A stretch of 64,000 bases of DNA from CAYSDH01 sp964429805 (lineage in GTDB: Bacteria; Bacteroidota; Bacteroidia; Flavobacteriales_D; JABDKJ01), in the NCBI GenBank assembly GCA_964429805.1, contig CAYSDH010000001.1:1-64000 (forward strand), read 5' to 3'. This document shows, one piece after another, positions 42,015 to 51,417 of this stretch; the stretch's first letter is position 1, and the number at the start of each line of letters is the position of its first letter. Made by a program: the position numbers and the translations under genes. The notes beneath the pieces were generated by a model. It did no database searches. It had not been told where the DNA came from and saw only the letters and a list, made by a program, of their open reading frames with translations.

Positions 42015-44027
42015 ATGGCATTGGATTCAAAAACTCCAGATGGTCCATTGGACCAAAAGTGGACAAAGTATAAGAATGACATCAACCTAGTCAATCCGGC
42101 AAATAAGCGTCTGATTGACGTCATTGTAGTCGGAACAGGACTGGCAGGAGCTTCTGCCGCTGCGTCACTGGCTGAAATGGGCTACAACGTGAGCGCATTT
42201 TGCTACCAAGACTCACCCAGAAGGGCACACTCCATTGCTGCCCAGGGAGGAATCAACGCAGCAAAGAATTACCAAAATGACGGTGACTCTGTTTACCGAC
42301 TGTTTTACGATACAGTAAAAGGTGGTGACTACAGGAGTAGAGAGTCAAATGTGCATAGACTTGCAGAAGTCTCGGTCAATATCATTGATCAATGTGTGGC
42401 TCAAGGAGTGCCATTTGCCCGTGACTATGGTGGCTTGTTAGCCAACAGGTCGTTTGGAGGAGTGCTCGTCTCACGAACCTTCTATGCGAAAGGACAAACT
42501 GGTCAGCAGCTCCTTCTCGGTGCCTACTCGGCCATGAGTCGTCAGATTGGTAAGGGGAAAATCAAGATGTACAACCGTCATGAGATGCTTGATCTTGTGA
42601 CAGTGGATGGGAAAGCCCGCGGTATCATTGCTCGAAACTTGATTACTGGAGAGATTAGCCGTCACAGTGCACACGCTGTAGTCTTGGCCTCTGGAGGATA
42701 TGGAAACGTATTTTTCTTGTCTACCAATGCCATGGGGTCAAACGTCACAGCGGCATGGAAAGCCCACAAAAAGGGAGCGTACATGGCTAACCCATGCTTC
42801 ACTCAAATACACCCTACATGCATTCCACGCTCAGGTGACCATCAGTCTAAACTGACTTTGATGTCAGAGTCGTTGAGAAATGACGGACGTATCTGGGTAC
42901 CAAAAGAAATGTCTGATGTAGAGGCGATACGAAACGGGACTAAAAAACCGGTTGACCTCAGTGAAGACCAACGAGATTACTACTTGGAGCGCAGATATCC
43001 AGCCTTCGGTAACTTGGTACCACGTGATGTCGCCTCAAGAGCAGCCAAAGAGCGTTGCGATGCTGGTTACGGAGTGAATAAAACTGGAGAAGCTGTCTTC
43101 TTAGATTTCGCATCGGCCATTATGAGGTATGGAAAAGAGAAAGCCATCGTGTTGGGTGAGCACAACGCGAGCCAAGACAGAATCAAGGCTCTTGGAGAGA
43201 AAGTGGTTGAAGACAAGTATGGAAACCTCTTTCAGATGTATGAGAAAATCACTGATGAAAATCCATACAAGACACCAATGATGATTTATCCTGCGGTGCA
43301 CTACACCATGGGTGGTATATGGGTTGATTATAATTTGATGACAAGCATTCCTGGGTGTTATGCCGCAGGAGAAGCAAACTTCTCTGACCACGGTGCCAAC
43401 AGACTTGGTGCCTCTGCATTGATGCAAGGACTGGCAGACGGTTATTTCGTTTTACCATACACCATAGGTGATTATTTGTCAAAAGAAATTAGAACTGGAG
43501 CAATCGCGAATGACAGTCCTGAGTTTATGAAAGCGGAAGCTGAAGTACAGGACCGATTGGCCAAACTACTTGGTATCAACGGTTCCAAATCTGTAGACCA
43601 CTTCCACAAAAGACTTGGTCTTATTATGTGGAATGAAGTTGGTATGTCGAGAAACGGTGAAGGCCTCAAGAAAGCGATGGAAGACATGCATCAACTCAAA
43701 GAAGATTTCTGGAGTGATGTTAAAGTGCCTGGCACGCACGATTCATTTAACCAAGAATTAGAAAAGGCTGGGCGAGTCGCAGACCTCATCGAACTTGGGA
43801 TATTGATGGCAAAAGATGCACTAGAACGCAGCGAGTCTTGCGGAGGTCACTTCCGAGAAGAATCAGTGGAGACAGATGGCGAGCAGAAAGGAGAGGCCAA
43901 GCGAGATGATGAGAACTTCAAATTTGTTTCTGCCTGGGAATGGACTGGAGACTCAAGAGAAGCAAATCTGCACAAAGAAGAACTTGAGTTCAATAATATT
44001 GAATTGAAACAACGGTCTTATAAGTGA
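42015..44027 (+). CDS. sdhA: Succinate dehydrogenase/fumarate reductase flavoprotein subunit
   Basis: A 670-residue FAD protein. The dinucleotide motif is VVGTGLAGASAAASLAEMG; SIAAQGGINAAKNY includes the region of the histidine that links covalently to FAD (RAHSIAAQGG). Active-site stretches HPTCIPRSGD, then HYTMGGIWVDYN and GEANFSDHGANRLGASALMQ are all present. Length is usual for the non-proteobacterial type. The operon continues, after an inserted gene, with sdhB. Confidence 0.96.
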   Translation: MALDSKTPDGPLDQKWTKYKNDINLVNPANKRLIDVIVVGTGLAGASAAASLAEMGYNVSAFCYQDSPRRAHSIAAQGGINAAKNYQNDGDSVYRLFYDTVKGGDYRSRESNVHRLAEVSVNIIDQCVAQGVPFARDYGGLLANRSFGGVLVSRTFYAKGQTGQQLLLGAYSAMSRQIGKGKIKMYNRHEMLDLVTVDGKARGIIARNLITGEISRHSAHAVVLASGGYGNVFFLSTNAMGSNVTAAWKAHKKGAYMANPCFTQIHPTCIPRSGDHQSKLTLMSESLRNDGRIWVPKEMSDVEAIRNGTKKPVDLSEDQRDYYLERRYPAFGNLVPRDVASRAAKERCDAGYGVNKTGEAVFLDFASAIMRYGKEKAIVLGEHNASQDRIKALGEKVVEDKYGNLFQMYEKITDENPYKTPMMIYPAVHYTMGGIWVDYNLMTSIPGCYAAGEANFSDHGANRLGASALMQGLADGYFVLPYTIGDYLSKEIRTGAIANDSPEFMKAEAEVQDRLAKLLGINGSKSVDHFHKRLGLIMWNEVGMSRNGEGLKKAMEDMHQLKEDFWSDVKVPGTHDSFNQELEKAGRVADLIELGILMAKDALERSESCGGHFREESVETDGEQKGEAKRDDENFKFVSAWEWTGDSREANLHKEELEFNNIELKQRSYK

Positions 44028-44044
44028 TAAGTGAATAGTCAAGT

Positions 44045-44480
44045 GTCAATAGAGAGAATTGTATGTTGCCTGAAATTAAACTGGATTGATGAGTGATATC
44101 CAGTCATACAAAGATTTAAAAGTTTGGAAAAAGGGGATTACCCTCGTAAAAGAGGTGTATAACGCAGCCAAACAAATGCCTGTTGGCGAGCAATTTGGCT
44201 TGCAGAGTCAAATGAAGCGAAGTGCAGTTTCAATACCGAGCAACATCGCTGAAGGATATGGTCGAAACTCTTCAAAAAGCTTTTCACAATTTTTGAAGAT
44301 AGCTAGAGGCTCTTTGCTTGAATTAGAGACCCAAGTGATTATTGCAACTGATTTACGTATGCTTGAGAGCAATGACTCTGCTCACATATTACAAATGATT
44401 TTAGAAGAAAATAAAATGTTGAATTCGTTAATTAAGTCGATTGAGAAAACTCAAGTGGCTGTTGACCGATAACTATTGAC
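44045..44480. repeat. 8-bp inverted repeats flanking the inserted four-helix-bundle gene
   Basis: GTCAATAG at 44045-44052 and its complement CTATTGAC at 44473-44480 lie on either side of the gene at 44089-44472. The left flank also contains a near-copy, AATAGTCAAG, just upstream. The arms are short, so chance is possible, but the placement exactly at both edges of a gene that interrupts an operon suggests insertion ends. Confidence 0.45.
44089..44472 (+). CDS. Four-helix-bundle protein (23S rRNA intervening-sequence family)
   Basis: A 127-residue all-helical protein of the IVP/S23 family: YKDLKVWKKGITLVKEVY, then FGLQSQMKRSAVSIPSNIAEGYGR and FLKIARGSLLELETQ are the family pattern. Members were first noted inside 23S rRNA intervening sequences and occur in several copies as single genes in Bacteroidota; their function is not known. 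Here it sits between sdhA and sdhB. The frame starts at a TTG (44086) but the ATG at 44089 is the better start. Confidence 0.88.
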   Translation: MSDIQSYKDLKVWKKGITLVKEVYNAAKQMPVGEQFGLQSQMKRSAVSIPSNIAEGYGRNSSKSFSQFLKIARGSLLELETQVIIATDLRMLESNDSAHILQMILEENKMLNSLIKSIEKTQVAVDR

Positions 44481-44487
44481 TGAAGAA

Positions 44488-45246
44488 ATGGCAAACATGA
44501 ATCTTACTATCAGAGTGTGGCGTCAGAAGAATGCCAAGGCACAAGGGAGAATGGAGAACTATCAAATTGCTGACATTTCTCCTGACTCATCCTTTTTGGA
44601 AATGATGGATGTGCTCAATAATCAATTGATTGAAAAAGGGGAAGACCCTATTGCATTTGATCATGATTGTAGAGAAGGAATCTGTGGTTCTTGCTCAATG
44701 CACATCAATGGAGAGGCTCATGGGCCTGACAGAGGCGTGACCACATGTCAGTTGCACATGAGAAAGTTTAGTGATGGAGAGACGATCACGATTGAACCAT
44801 GGAGAGCAAAGGCATTTCCGGTGATTAAGGATTTGGTCGTTGACCGCACTTCATTTGACCGTGTCATTCAAGCAGGTGGATTTATATCTGTCAATACCTC
44901 TGGAAACACAATTGATGCCAATGCGATTCCAATTGAAAAAGAAGATGCTGATAACGCTTTTGATGCTGCTACGTGCATCGGTTGTGGTGCATGTGTTGCC
45001 ACGTGTAAGAATGCTTCAGCCATGCTGTTTGTATCAGCCAAAGTCTCGCAGCTCTCTCTTCTGCCTCAAGGACAAGTAGAAGCAAGTGACCGTGTCATCA
45101 ATATGATTGACCAAATGGATGCCGAAGGATTTGGAAACTGCTCTAATACAGGAGCTTGTGAAATCCAATGCCCTAAGGGAATATCGCTCGAAAACATCGC
45201 GCGAACAAACCGTGAATACTTAGCTGCTAAAGCCGCAAAAGGCTGA
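44488..45246 (+). CDS. sdhB: Succinate dehydrogenase/fumarate reductase iron-sulphur subunit
   Basis: A 252-residue electron-transfer subunit. The N-terminal ferredoxin domain has the [2Fe-2S] cysteines in CREGICGSC and the downstream TTCQLH; the C-terminal part has CIGCGACVATC and CSNTGACEIQCPKGI for the [4Fe-4S] and [3Fe-4S] clusters. I start at the ATG at 44488 (MANMNLTIRVW) and not at the TTG at 44476 because the latter is within the inverted repeat left by the inserted gene. Confidence 0.95.
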   Translation: MANMNLTIRVWRQKNAKAQGRMENYQIADISPDSSFLEMMDVLNNQLIEKGEDPIAFDHDCREGICGSCSMHINGEAHGPDRGVTTCQLHMRKFSDGETITIEPWRAKAFPVIKDLVVDRTSFDRVIQAGGFISVNTSGNTIDANAIPIEKEDADNAFDAATCIGCGACVATCKNASAMLFVSAKVSQLSLLPQGQVEASDRVINMIDQMDAEGFGNCSNTGACEIQCPKGISLENIARTNREYLAAKAAKG

Positions 45247-45307
45247 TTATCAGAAGTTAGGTTAACAAGTCGAAAACATTTTTTAGTCAACTACGTTCAG
45301 CTAGGCA

Positions 45308-45739
45308 TTGGAATATGTCTTAAATTTGTTGAAGGTGAGAAGATTAGGTGTCATAGTGTTAAGTGTCTTGTACCTCGTGTTGAGCGTAGGCATACATGTG
45401 CACATTGATACATGTTGTGACACCATTCAAAGCATGTTGCTTATTTCAAGTGCTGACGGATGCTGCTCAGCACCGGTCGCAGAGAGCAACTGTGAGTCTG
45501 ATGGTTGTGGTGACCATCAAGGCTGCGCTAAAGATGAACTCCTGATTCAATTCATTGAAGACTTTGTACCGGCAGAGCGCTCACAGGTAGATGTTCCTTT
45601 ATACAGCCTTTCCGTGTGCACAGTATCTGTTGACTTGGATACGGAAATCGCCTTTACCCTGCCTCAAGAGAATGTCTCCACGCCTATAGACAAAGGGAAA
45701 ATATACTTGACACATTCTTGTCTCGTGCTGTATGGCTAG
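45308..45739 (+). CDS. Cys-rich membrane or exported protein of a metal-uptake locus (HYC_CC_PP-like)
   Basis: Up to 143 residues from a TTG; a GTG at 45335 (start MRRLGVIVLSVLYL) gives a cleaner signal/anchor segment and is also likely. After the hydrophobic stretch come HIDTCCD, DGCCSAPV and ESNCESDGCGDHQGCAKDE, eight or more cysteines with His and acids, suited to binding metal. Similar short Cys-rich proteins often precede HMA-domain and TonB-receptor genes in Bacteroidota, as here. I infer a metal-binding periplasmic role; the family call is from pattern and context only. Confidence 0.6.
   Translation: MEYVLNLLKVRRLGVIVLSVLYLVLSVGIHVHIDTCCDTIQSMLLISSADGCCSAPVAESNCESDGCGDHQGCAKDELLIQFIEDFVPAERSQVDVPLYSLSVCTVSVDLDTEIAFTLPQENVSTPIDKGKIYLTHSCLVLYG
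45321..45328 (+). promoter_or_regulatory. -7 element in front of the Cys-rich gene
   Basis: TAAATTTG matches TAnnTTTG and lies 6 bases before the GTG at 45335. No -33 TTG at the correct distance. If real, translation from the TTG at 45308 would be impossible and the GTG or a later codon is the start. Confidence 0.35.
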
Positions 45740-45756
45740 TCTGCCTGATGTTTTGT

Positions 45757-45773
45757 GATGCGCAGAGCGCATC
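45757..45773 (+). promoter_or_regulatory. GC-rich perfect hairpin between Cys-rich and HMA genes
   Basis: GATGCGC (45757-45763), AGA loop, GCGCATC (45767-45773). No T-run follows, so it is not a standard terminator; it may protect or partly terminate the upstream mRNA, or be an operator. Confidence 0.45.
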
Positions 45774-45807
45774 TATCACTATACATTCATCATTTTAATT
45801 TACGATT

Positions 45808-46161
45808 ATGACTAAGAACATACTGCTTACAGTAGGCATGATTTTTATCTGCGTGCTTACTCAGGCTCAGGTCAAGAAACAGACTGTCATTACGACCTCT
45901 TTTGAAGTGTCTGGGATCTGTCAAATGTGCAAAGACCGTATCGAAAAAGCCGTGGACGTCAAGGGTGTAAAGACAGCAGAATATGATCTGCACACCCACA
46001 CCTTAACGCTCACCTACTCCACCAAGCACATCAGCGAAGAGGACATACACTCCCTGCTCAATGCCGTGGGGCATGACACTGAAAAATCAATGGCCAGTGA
46101 CGAAGAATATAAAACCGTGCATCACTGCTGTAAATACCGAGAAGATGAGCACAATCATTAA
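45808..46161 (+). CDS. Secreted heavy-metal-associated (HMA) domain protein
   Basis: A 117-residue protein with a signal peptide (ILLTVGMIFICVLTQAQ) and one ferredoxin-like HMA domain whose metal site is GICQMCKDRIE (CxxC). The C-terminus adds HHCCKYREDEHNH, a second possible metal-binding patch. It should carry Cu+ or a similar ion in the periplasm. Its 3' end overlaps the receptor gene by 17 bases, so the two are coupled; handing metal from or to the receptor is a reasonable inference. Confidence 0.85.
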   Translation: MTKNILLTVGMIFICVLTQAQVKKQTVITTSFEVSGICQMCKDRIEKAVDVKGVKTAEYDLHTHTLTLTYSTKHISEEDIHSLLNAVGHDTEKSMASDEEYKTVHHCCKYREDEHNH

Positions 46162-48385
46162 AGGACTCTTTGCCATACTTCTGGTGACATTGTGCTCATC
46201 TAATTTGGCGCTTGGTCAAGGCTATGACCCACTTCAAATATACGGTCATGTGCATGTCATTATTGATGGCGAAGCAAAGGCACTGCCCGGAGCCAGCGTG
46301 TTTTGGGCAGGCACCAACACTGGCACGACCACCGATACTAATGGCCGTTTTGATACCTACACGGTGCGAAGTACAGACTTACTCGTAGTGAGTTTTACGG
46401 GATACCTGACAGACACCGTCAAGTATAATGGTCAAGAACTGGACATCACTTTGCGCAGCGGAGTTGACTTAGAGACAGTAGACATAGTAAGTCGCGAGAC
46501 AGGCACATCTCACTCAGTGATGGATGCACTTAACATCCAGACGATCACACAGACTGAGTTACGAAAAGCGGCCTGCTGCAACCTCAGTGAGAGTTTTGAG
46601 ACCAATGCGAGTATAGACGCTTCATTTACCGATGCAGTGACGGGAACCCGACAGATAAAGATGCTCGGCTTGAGTGGACGATATTCTCAAATACTCAAAG
46701 ACAACATACCCAATGTGCGCGGACTTGCAACTACATATGGCTTGTCTTACATACCAGGAGATTGGATAGACAACATTCATATATCTAAAGGCGCAGGAAG
46801 TGTTACCAGCGGTTTTGAAAGTATCACAGGAGAGATAAACGTGGCCATTAAAGATGCGGACACCGAGGAGAAAACAAATCTCAATATATATGGCAATCAG
46901 GGAGGAAGAATGGAGTTGAATGCCAACTCAAAGTGGAAGGTTTCAGAGGCATGGAGAACCATTCTGCTGGCACATGCTGAAATAAACGATACACGAATGG
47001 ACCGCAATAATGATGGGTTTATGGACAACCCGCTGAAGCGCGATTTTGTTATCAGAAATCAATGGAAGTTTCAAGCGCCAAAGCACTGGGAAGGGCAGTA
47101 CGCAATCAATTTTCTCAAGCAGCATCACCAATCAGGACAACTCGATTTTGAGCCAGAGAATATTACCCAGTTATGGGGTATGCACCTTGATAGTGACCGC
47201 TTAGAGCTATCTGGCAAAACAGGTTATGTGTTTGACGATGCGTGGGTCTCAAGCATAGGTAGTCAATTCTCATTTGACCACTATGACATGCAGCTCAATG
47301 CTGGAAATAAACGCTACAGTGGAGAGCAAAACACCTTTCGTGCAAACCTCTTGTACAACACAAAATTAGGCTGCGCGAAAAAAGGACTGACCGTTGGATT
47401 AACTGCGCTTCAAGACAACTTTACCAGTGCGCTTGACTCATTAGACCTTAGCAGAAGTGAAACCGTACTTGGCGTATATGGCGAATTTACCTGGAAGCCA
47501 TCTCCCGCTTTTTCTGCCATAGTGGGCATGCGTGGAGACCAGCATAATTTGTTTGGATTTATGTACAGTCCTCGCCTACACATGCGCTACTTACTCAGCG
47601 AAGACCTTTCTGCCAAAGCAGCCATTGGCCGTGGATACAGAACAGTGAATCCCGTCATGGACAACCTCGGACTGCTGGCCAGTAACCGCGCTTGGAATGT
47701 TGAAACTCCTATCTATCAAGAGTCAGGATGGAATGCCGGACTAAATCTGACTTATGCCTTCAGACTGGACTACAGAGAAGCCAGCTTAGCTATTGATGCA
47801 TACCGCACTCAGTTTGACAACATGGCTGTGGTCGACTTTGAAACGCCTGGTGCAGTGCACATTTATGCTCTCAGTGGACAGAGCTATTCGAACACGGCCC
47901 AAGCCGAGTTTAGTTGGGAAATGATGAGGCGCACAGACATCAGACTGGCATATAGGTACACAGATGCGCAGACTGACTATGAAAGTGGTCAACTCGTCAA
48001 CCCTTTTAATCCGAATCATAGAGGGTTTTTGAATTTGTCTTATGAGACTAAAAAGAATGACAAGGATGCCCAATGGAAATGTGATGCGACTGTTCAGTTT
48101 ATAGGAGACCAACGCATGCCTGATCGATTTGCAGACGAGAGCGGAAGTGTGACTGTCAGCAGAAATAACTCTCCTCGATTTGTTCAAGTGCACGGACAGC
48201 TTACTCGAATATTTAAGAAAGGACTTCAGTGTTATATAGGAATTGAAAACGCCTCAGACTATCGTTTGCAAGAACCGATACTTGGCGCTTCGCAGCCCTT
48301 TAGCCAAACCTTTGATGCCTCGCAGGTATATGGGCCTGTCTTTGGACGAATGACGTATTTAGGTCTACGATGGACTCTCTATTAA
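46145..48385 (+). CDS. TonB-dependent outer-membrane receptor, probable metal/metallophore uptake
   Basis: A 746-residue receptor: signal peptide (IIKGLFAILLVTLCSSNLAL), a CarboxypepD_reg-like domain (PGASVFWAGTNTGTTTDTNG), a plug with RKAACCNLSESFETN and then a beta-barrel ending in YLGLRWTLY. The paired cysteines in the plug are unusual for TonB receptors in general but occur in receptors found beside HMA proteins, and could bind soft metal ions. The open frame extends to 46061, but the ATG at 46145 gives the signal peptide directly. It would be energised by ExbBD-TonB. Substrate not proven. Confidence 0.85.
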   Translation: MSTIIKGLFAILLVTLCSSNLALGQGYDPLQIYGHVHVIIDGEAKALPGASVFWAGTNTGTTTDTNGRFDTYTVRSTDLLVVSFTGYLTDTVKYNGQELDITLRSGVDLETVDIVSRETGTSHSVMDALNIQTITQTELRKAACCNLSESFETNASIDASFTDAVTGTRQIKMLGLSGRYSQILKDNIPNVRGLATTYGLSYIPGDWIDNIHISKGAGSVTSGFESITGEINVAIKDADTEEKTNLNIYGNQGGRMELNANSKWKVSEAWRTILLAHAEINDTRMDRNNDGFMDNPLKRDFVIRNQWKFQAPKHWEGQYAINFLKQHHQSGQLDFEPENITQLWGMHLDSDRLELSGKTGYVFDDAWVSSIGSQFSFDHYDMQLNAGNKRYSGEQNTFRANLLYNTKLGCAKKGLTVGLTALQDNFTSALDSLDLSRSETVLGVYGEFTWKPSPAFSAIVGMRGDQHNLFGFMYSPRLHMRYLLSEDLSAKAAIGRGYRTVNPVMDNLGLLASNRAWNVETPIYQESGWNAGLNLTYAFRLDYREASLAIDAYRTQFDNMAVVDFETPGAVHIYALSGQSYSNTAQAEFSWEMMRRTDIRLAYRYTDAQTDYESGQLVNPFNPNHRGFLNLSYETKKNDKDAQWKCDATVQFIGDQRMPDRFADESGSVTVSRNNSPRFVQVHGQLTRIFKKGLQCYIGIENASDYRLQEPILGASQPFSQTFDASQVYGPVFGRMTYLGLRWTLY

Positions 48386-51223
48386 TCAACGAATCATCGT
48401 CACTACACCTTCAACTAACTGAATGGCTACTGAACTGTTAGGCTTCACAGTGAGTTTGTAGTGAAATGACTCTGACTGAGAGTAATGCTGACCATTCCGA
48501 ATACTTCCTGTCCAGGGCTCGGTATGGTCGGTAGATTCAAAGACTATGTTGCCCCATCTATCAAAAATCTCTAGGCGATATGAATCTGCCTCAAAGCCAA
48601 CACAGACGGGTAAAAAAGTATCATTGAGCCCATCACGATCTGGCGTAAAAGCCGAAGGGACAAAGGCCGTAAACTCTTGAGTCAGAGCGATGATACCTGT
48701 GGCATAACCCGAACAGCCCATCGAGTCAGTGACTATCAAGTTAACCTCATACACACCAGGATCAGCCGAGTTGAAGGTGTATATCACACTGTCACCAAGC
48801 AACACATCTTGTGCGCCCCATGGGCCGACTAACCACTGAGATTCTACACCCGTATCGCCTACACTGTGCAGCGAGAAAGTAGGGCTGTATACCGAGGCTG
48901 TAGGTGGGTCTATGTCTAACTCAGCCTCTACTGGTGAGACAATGTCGAGGTTGACAAAGGTTGAGCTTATGCAGTTGTTTCCTCCATCTACCCAGACCTC
49001 GTAGGTTCCAGCGCACAGTCCTGAAACGTAATTGTCAACGAGGGTAGTTAGACCTCCATCAATACTGTACGATAAGACGTTTCCAGCTTCGATTAATATA
49101 CTTCCTTGACAGCCTTGCCCACATGTTTGCGGCACCACAAAAACATTTGATATGTCTGGATGTGGAGGTTGAGTAATGTTAAAATCCATCAGGTCTGAGC
49201 AGCCATCTGCGTCAGTGACGGTGAGTGTGTATGCGCCCGGTCCAAAACCTGACCACGATGCGGCATCAGGAGATCCTGCAGCACCCCAGTTATAGCTGAG
49301 CGGAGCGAGGCCACCGTTGGCAGTCACCATGGCCGAGCCATTACTCAAATCACAGTCAGACTGGGTGACATCTATGGAGACAATTTCTGGTGCGTTACTA
49401 GTATTGATAAAGGCATCGGCACTTGTCAGACAGCCTGCAGCATCAGAGACGTTAGCAGTAATCGCTCCGCCAGCTAGTCCAGTGGCCGTCATACCTGTCT
49501 GAAAAGCGGGGTCAGTCCATGCGACCGTATACGGAAGTGCACCACCAGAAATATTTACAGTCGCTGAGCCATTGTCTACTCCACATTCTGTATCAATCAC
49601 ATCAATAGCCTGTATGACCGGAGCCGTTGTGGCGTTTAGCGTCACTTGATCTGTATCTAGGCAACCATTTGCATCGGTGACGGTGAGTGTGAACGTACCT
49701 GCACCTAGTCCTAAGGCTGTTAATTGAGACTGGTTCGCAGGGTCATCCCATAGGTAAGTGTAGGGCAACGTTCCATTTGAAACAGTCGCTGTAGCCTCGC
49801 CATTAAAGAGCCCGCATGAAGCGTCTATTCCGACTATGGCATCAATTTGCGGGCCTGCGCTTTCGGCCACATTAATGGTTTCTGATACCACACAGCCATT
49901 GGCGTCTGTGACGGTAACGGTATAGTCACCAGGCGAGAGCGAAGAAGCCATGGGAGTGGTTTGGTTCATCGGGTCGTCCCAGAGATAGCTGAGCGGATTT
50001 GCACCACCAGTCATGGTCACCGAGGCCGCTCCATTGTTCTGGCCACAGTCTGTGGCAAATGATTCGATGGTCTGAAATTCTGGTCCGTTTTCTCCAGGCA
50101 CCGTGTAAGTCTGAGAAAACGAACAGCCCGCATCATCAGAGATAGTCAGCAGGTAATCACCTGATGCCAAACCGCTAAATACAGGAGAAGCCTGCACCTG
50201 ACCGTCAAGGTCATAACTAAACGGTGCAGCACCGTTTTGAATAATTGCTACCTCAATCTCTCCATCACTCGAGCCACAGGGAGAAGGACTCACATTGACA
50301 GTTGGGTCCAAGGTCAAAAAGTCAAACTGGTAGGCAAAATTTGCAGGAGATACTTCGTTGCCACAAAGATCGTAGACCACTCCGGGCGAGGGCACTAGAT
50401 TGATGGTAAATCCAAAGTCGATGGGTGGCACCACAGCCGGGTCAAAAAACAAGGTGACTCCGTTGACATAATCTTCATTTCCTGTGCAATCAGAGGTATA
50501 ACCCGTGGCGGTGTAATTGGTGCCAAAAGAGTCTTGCATTTGCCACTCTACATCATCAAGTGATTCGCAGGCCACCACTTCGTTAAAGGTTATCTCGACC
50601 ACTCCATCACAGTCCAGCGAAGCAGAGGTAATCACTGGACCCACATTGTCAAATATACCGGCCGTAGTATTGCTAAAATCGAGCGTGTAGCCTGTAGGTG
50701 TACCGCTCCAATCCATGACTAGAAGGGCAAATACTTCTCCAGCAGTGACTGGCAGGTCTGCGTTAAAAGATGGGCCGTTAGTGTTGCCCGGACCATTGCT
50801 ATTTCCTGTGCCTCCGTTAGCAGAACTGATACCTGTCGGACCGTTACTGCCAAAGTCACCGTAACTGTTGCAACTCACTTCGAGCGATGGGTCAGAAAAA
50901 ATATCACCACAGTTGGCGTTAGTTAGATTATAAAGCGCCCAGTCATAATCATCTGCAAAAGCATCAGGCGTGAGAATAAAACCAAACAGGCCATCACTCT
51001 GAATGGTGAAGGTGTACCAGACACTATTTGTCTCGTCCGTGTTGCAGCCGACTCCAAAGGCCAGCTCATTTGGGTAGTTGCCTTCTCCGCTATATGCATT
51101 ATTCTGCTCATACACGTTTTGACATACAGGTATGGCTCCAAGACAGTCTTGATCTGTAGGCACTTGGGCTAGAGCGCTCAAGCTGCACATGGCAAGAATT
51201 AATATGGTGATTACACTCTTCAA
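48386..51223 (-). CDS. SprB-repeat surface protein with T9SS type B (CHU_C) sorting domain
   Basis: About 945 residues. From a TTG at 51223 it begins MKSVITILILAMCSLSALAQ, a clean signal peptide; the open frame reaches a TTG at 51286 and the start is uncertain. After a lectin-like N-terminal region come six repeats of ~65-70 residues, each with a pattern such as CGQNNGAASVTMTGGANPLS, then PGDYTVTVTDANGC, which is the SprB/adhesin repeat type. A PKD-like segment precedes the C-terminal domain FTPDRDGLNDTF to EGVVTMIR (gliding-motility CHU_C). It should be a T9SS-exported cell-surface protein used in gliding or adhesion. It directly abuts the convergent TonB-receptor gene. Confidence 0.85.
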   Translation of the reverse strand: MKSVITILILAMCSLSALAQVPTDQDCLGAIPVCQNVYEQNNAYSGEGNYPNELAFGVGCNTDETNSVWYTFTIQSDGLFGFILTPDAFADDYDWALYNLTNANCGDIFSDPSLEVSCNSYGDFGSNGPTGISSANGGTGNSNGPGNTNGPSFNADLPVTAGEVFALLVMDWSGTPTGYTLDFSNTTAGIFDNVGPVITSASLDCDGVVEITFNEVVACESLDDVEWQMQDSFGTNYTATGYTSDCTGNEDYVNGVTLFFDPAVVPPIDFGFTINLVPSPGVVYDLCGNEVSPANFAYQFDFLTLDPTVNVSPSPCGSSDGEIEVAIIQNGAAPFSYDLDGQVQASPVFSGLASGDYLLTISDDAGCSFSQTYTVPGENGPEFQTIESFATDCGQNNGAASVTMTGGANPLSYLWDDPMNQTTPMASSLSPGDYTVTVTDANGCVVSETINVAESAGPQIDAIVGIDASCGLFNGEATATVSNGTLPYTYLWDDPANQSQLTALGLGAGTFTLTVTDANGCLDTDQVTLNATTAPVIQAIDVIDTECGVDNGSATVNISGGALPYTVAWTDPAFQTGMTATGLAGGAITANVSDAAGCLTSADAFINTSNAPEIVSIDVTQSDCDLSNGSAMVTANGGLAPLSYNWGAAGSPDAASWSGFGPGAYTLTVTDADGCSDLMDFNITQPPHPDISNVFVVPQTCGQGCQGSILIEAGNVLSYSIDGGLTTLVDNYVSGLCAGTYEVWVDGGNNCISSTFVNLDIVSPVEAELDIDPPTASVYSPTFSLHSVGDTGVESQWLVGPWGAQDVLLGDSVIYTFNSADPGVYEVNLIVTDSMGCSGYATGIIALTQEFTAFVPSAFTPDRDGLNDTFLPVCVGFEADSYRLEIFDRWGNIVFESTDHTEPWTGSIRNGQHYSQSESFHYKLTVKPNSSVAIQLVEGVVTMIR

Positions 51224-51404
51224 CGGAAGGAAAGGTCTTTTTTCAATGGATATCAAAGATAAGTCATTAGCTGCTGTTGTATGCAAAGAAAGTGCCGACT
51301 CTGGTAAGGCTGTCTGTACTGTAAATCAGTGCAAAAACCTGTAGGTCTGAACACATAACTGCCAAGCATAATTGATAGGCAAAGAGCTAATCTCTAATTA
51401 TTAA

Positions 51405-51412
51405 TAGCTTTG
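51405..51412 (+). promoter_or_regulatory. -7 element directly before the smr-family gene
   Basis: TAGCTTTG matches TAnnTTTG and ends 5 bases before the ATG at 51418, so the mRNA would be leaderless or nearly so. No -33 TTG 19-21 bases upstream. Confidence 0.4.
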
Positions 51413-51417
51413 AATCA

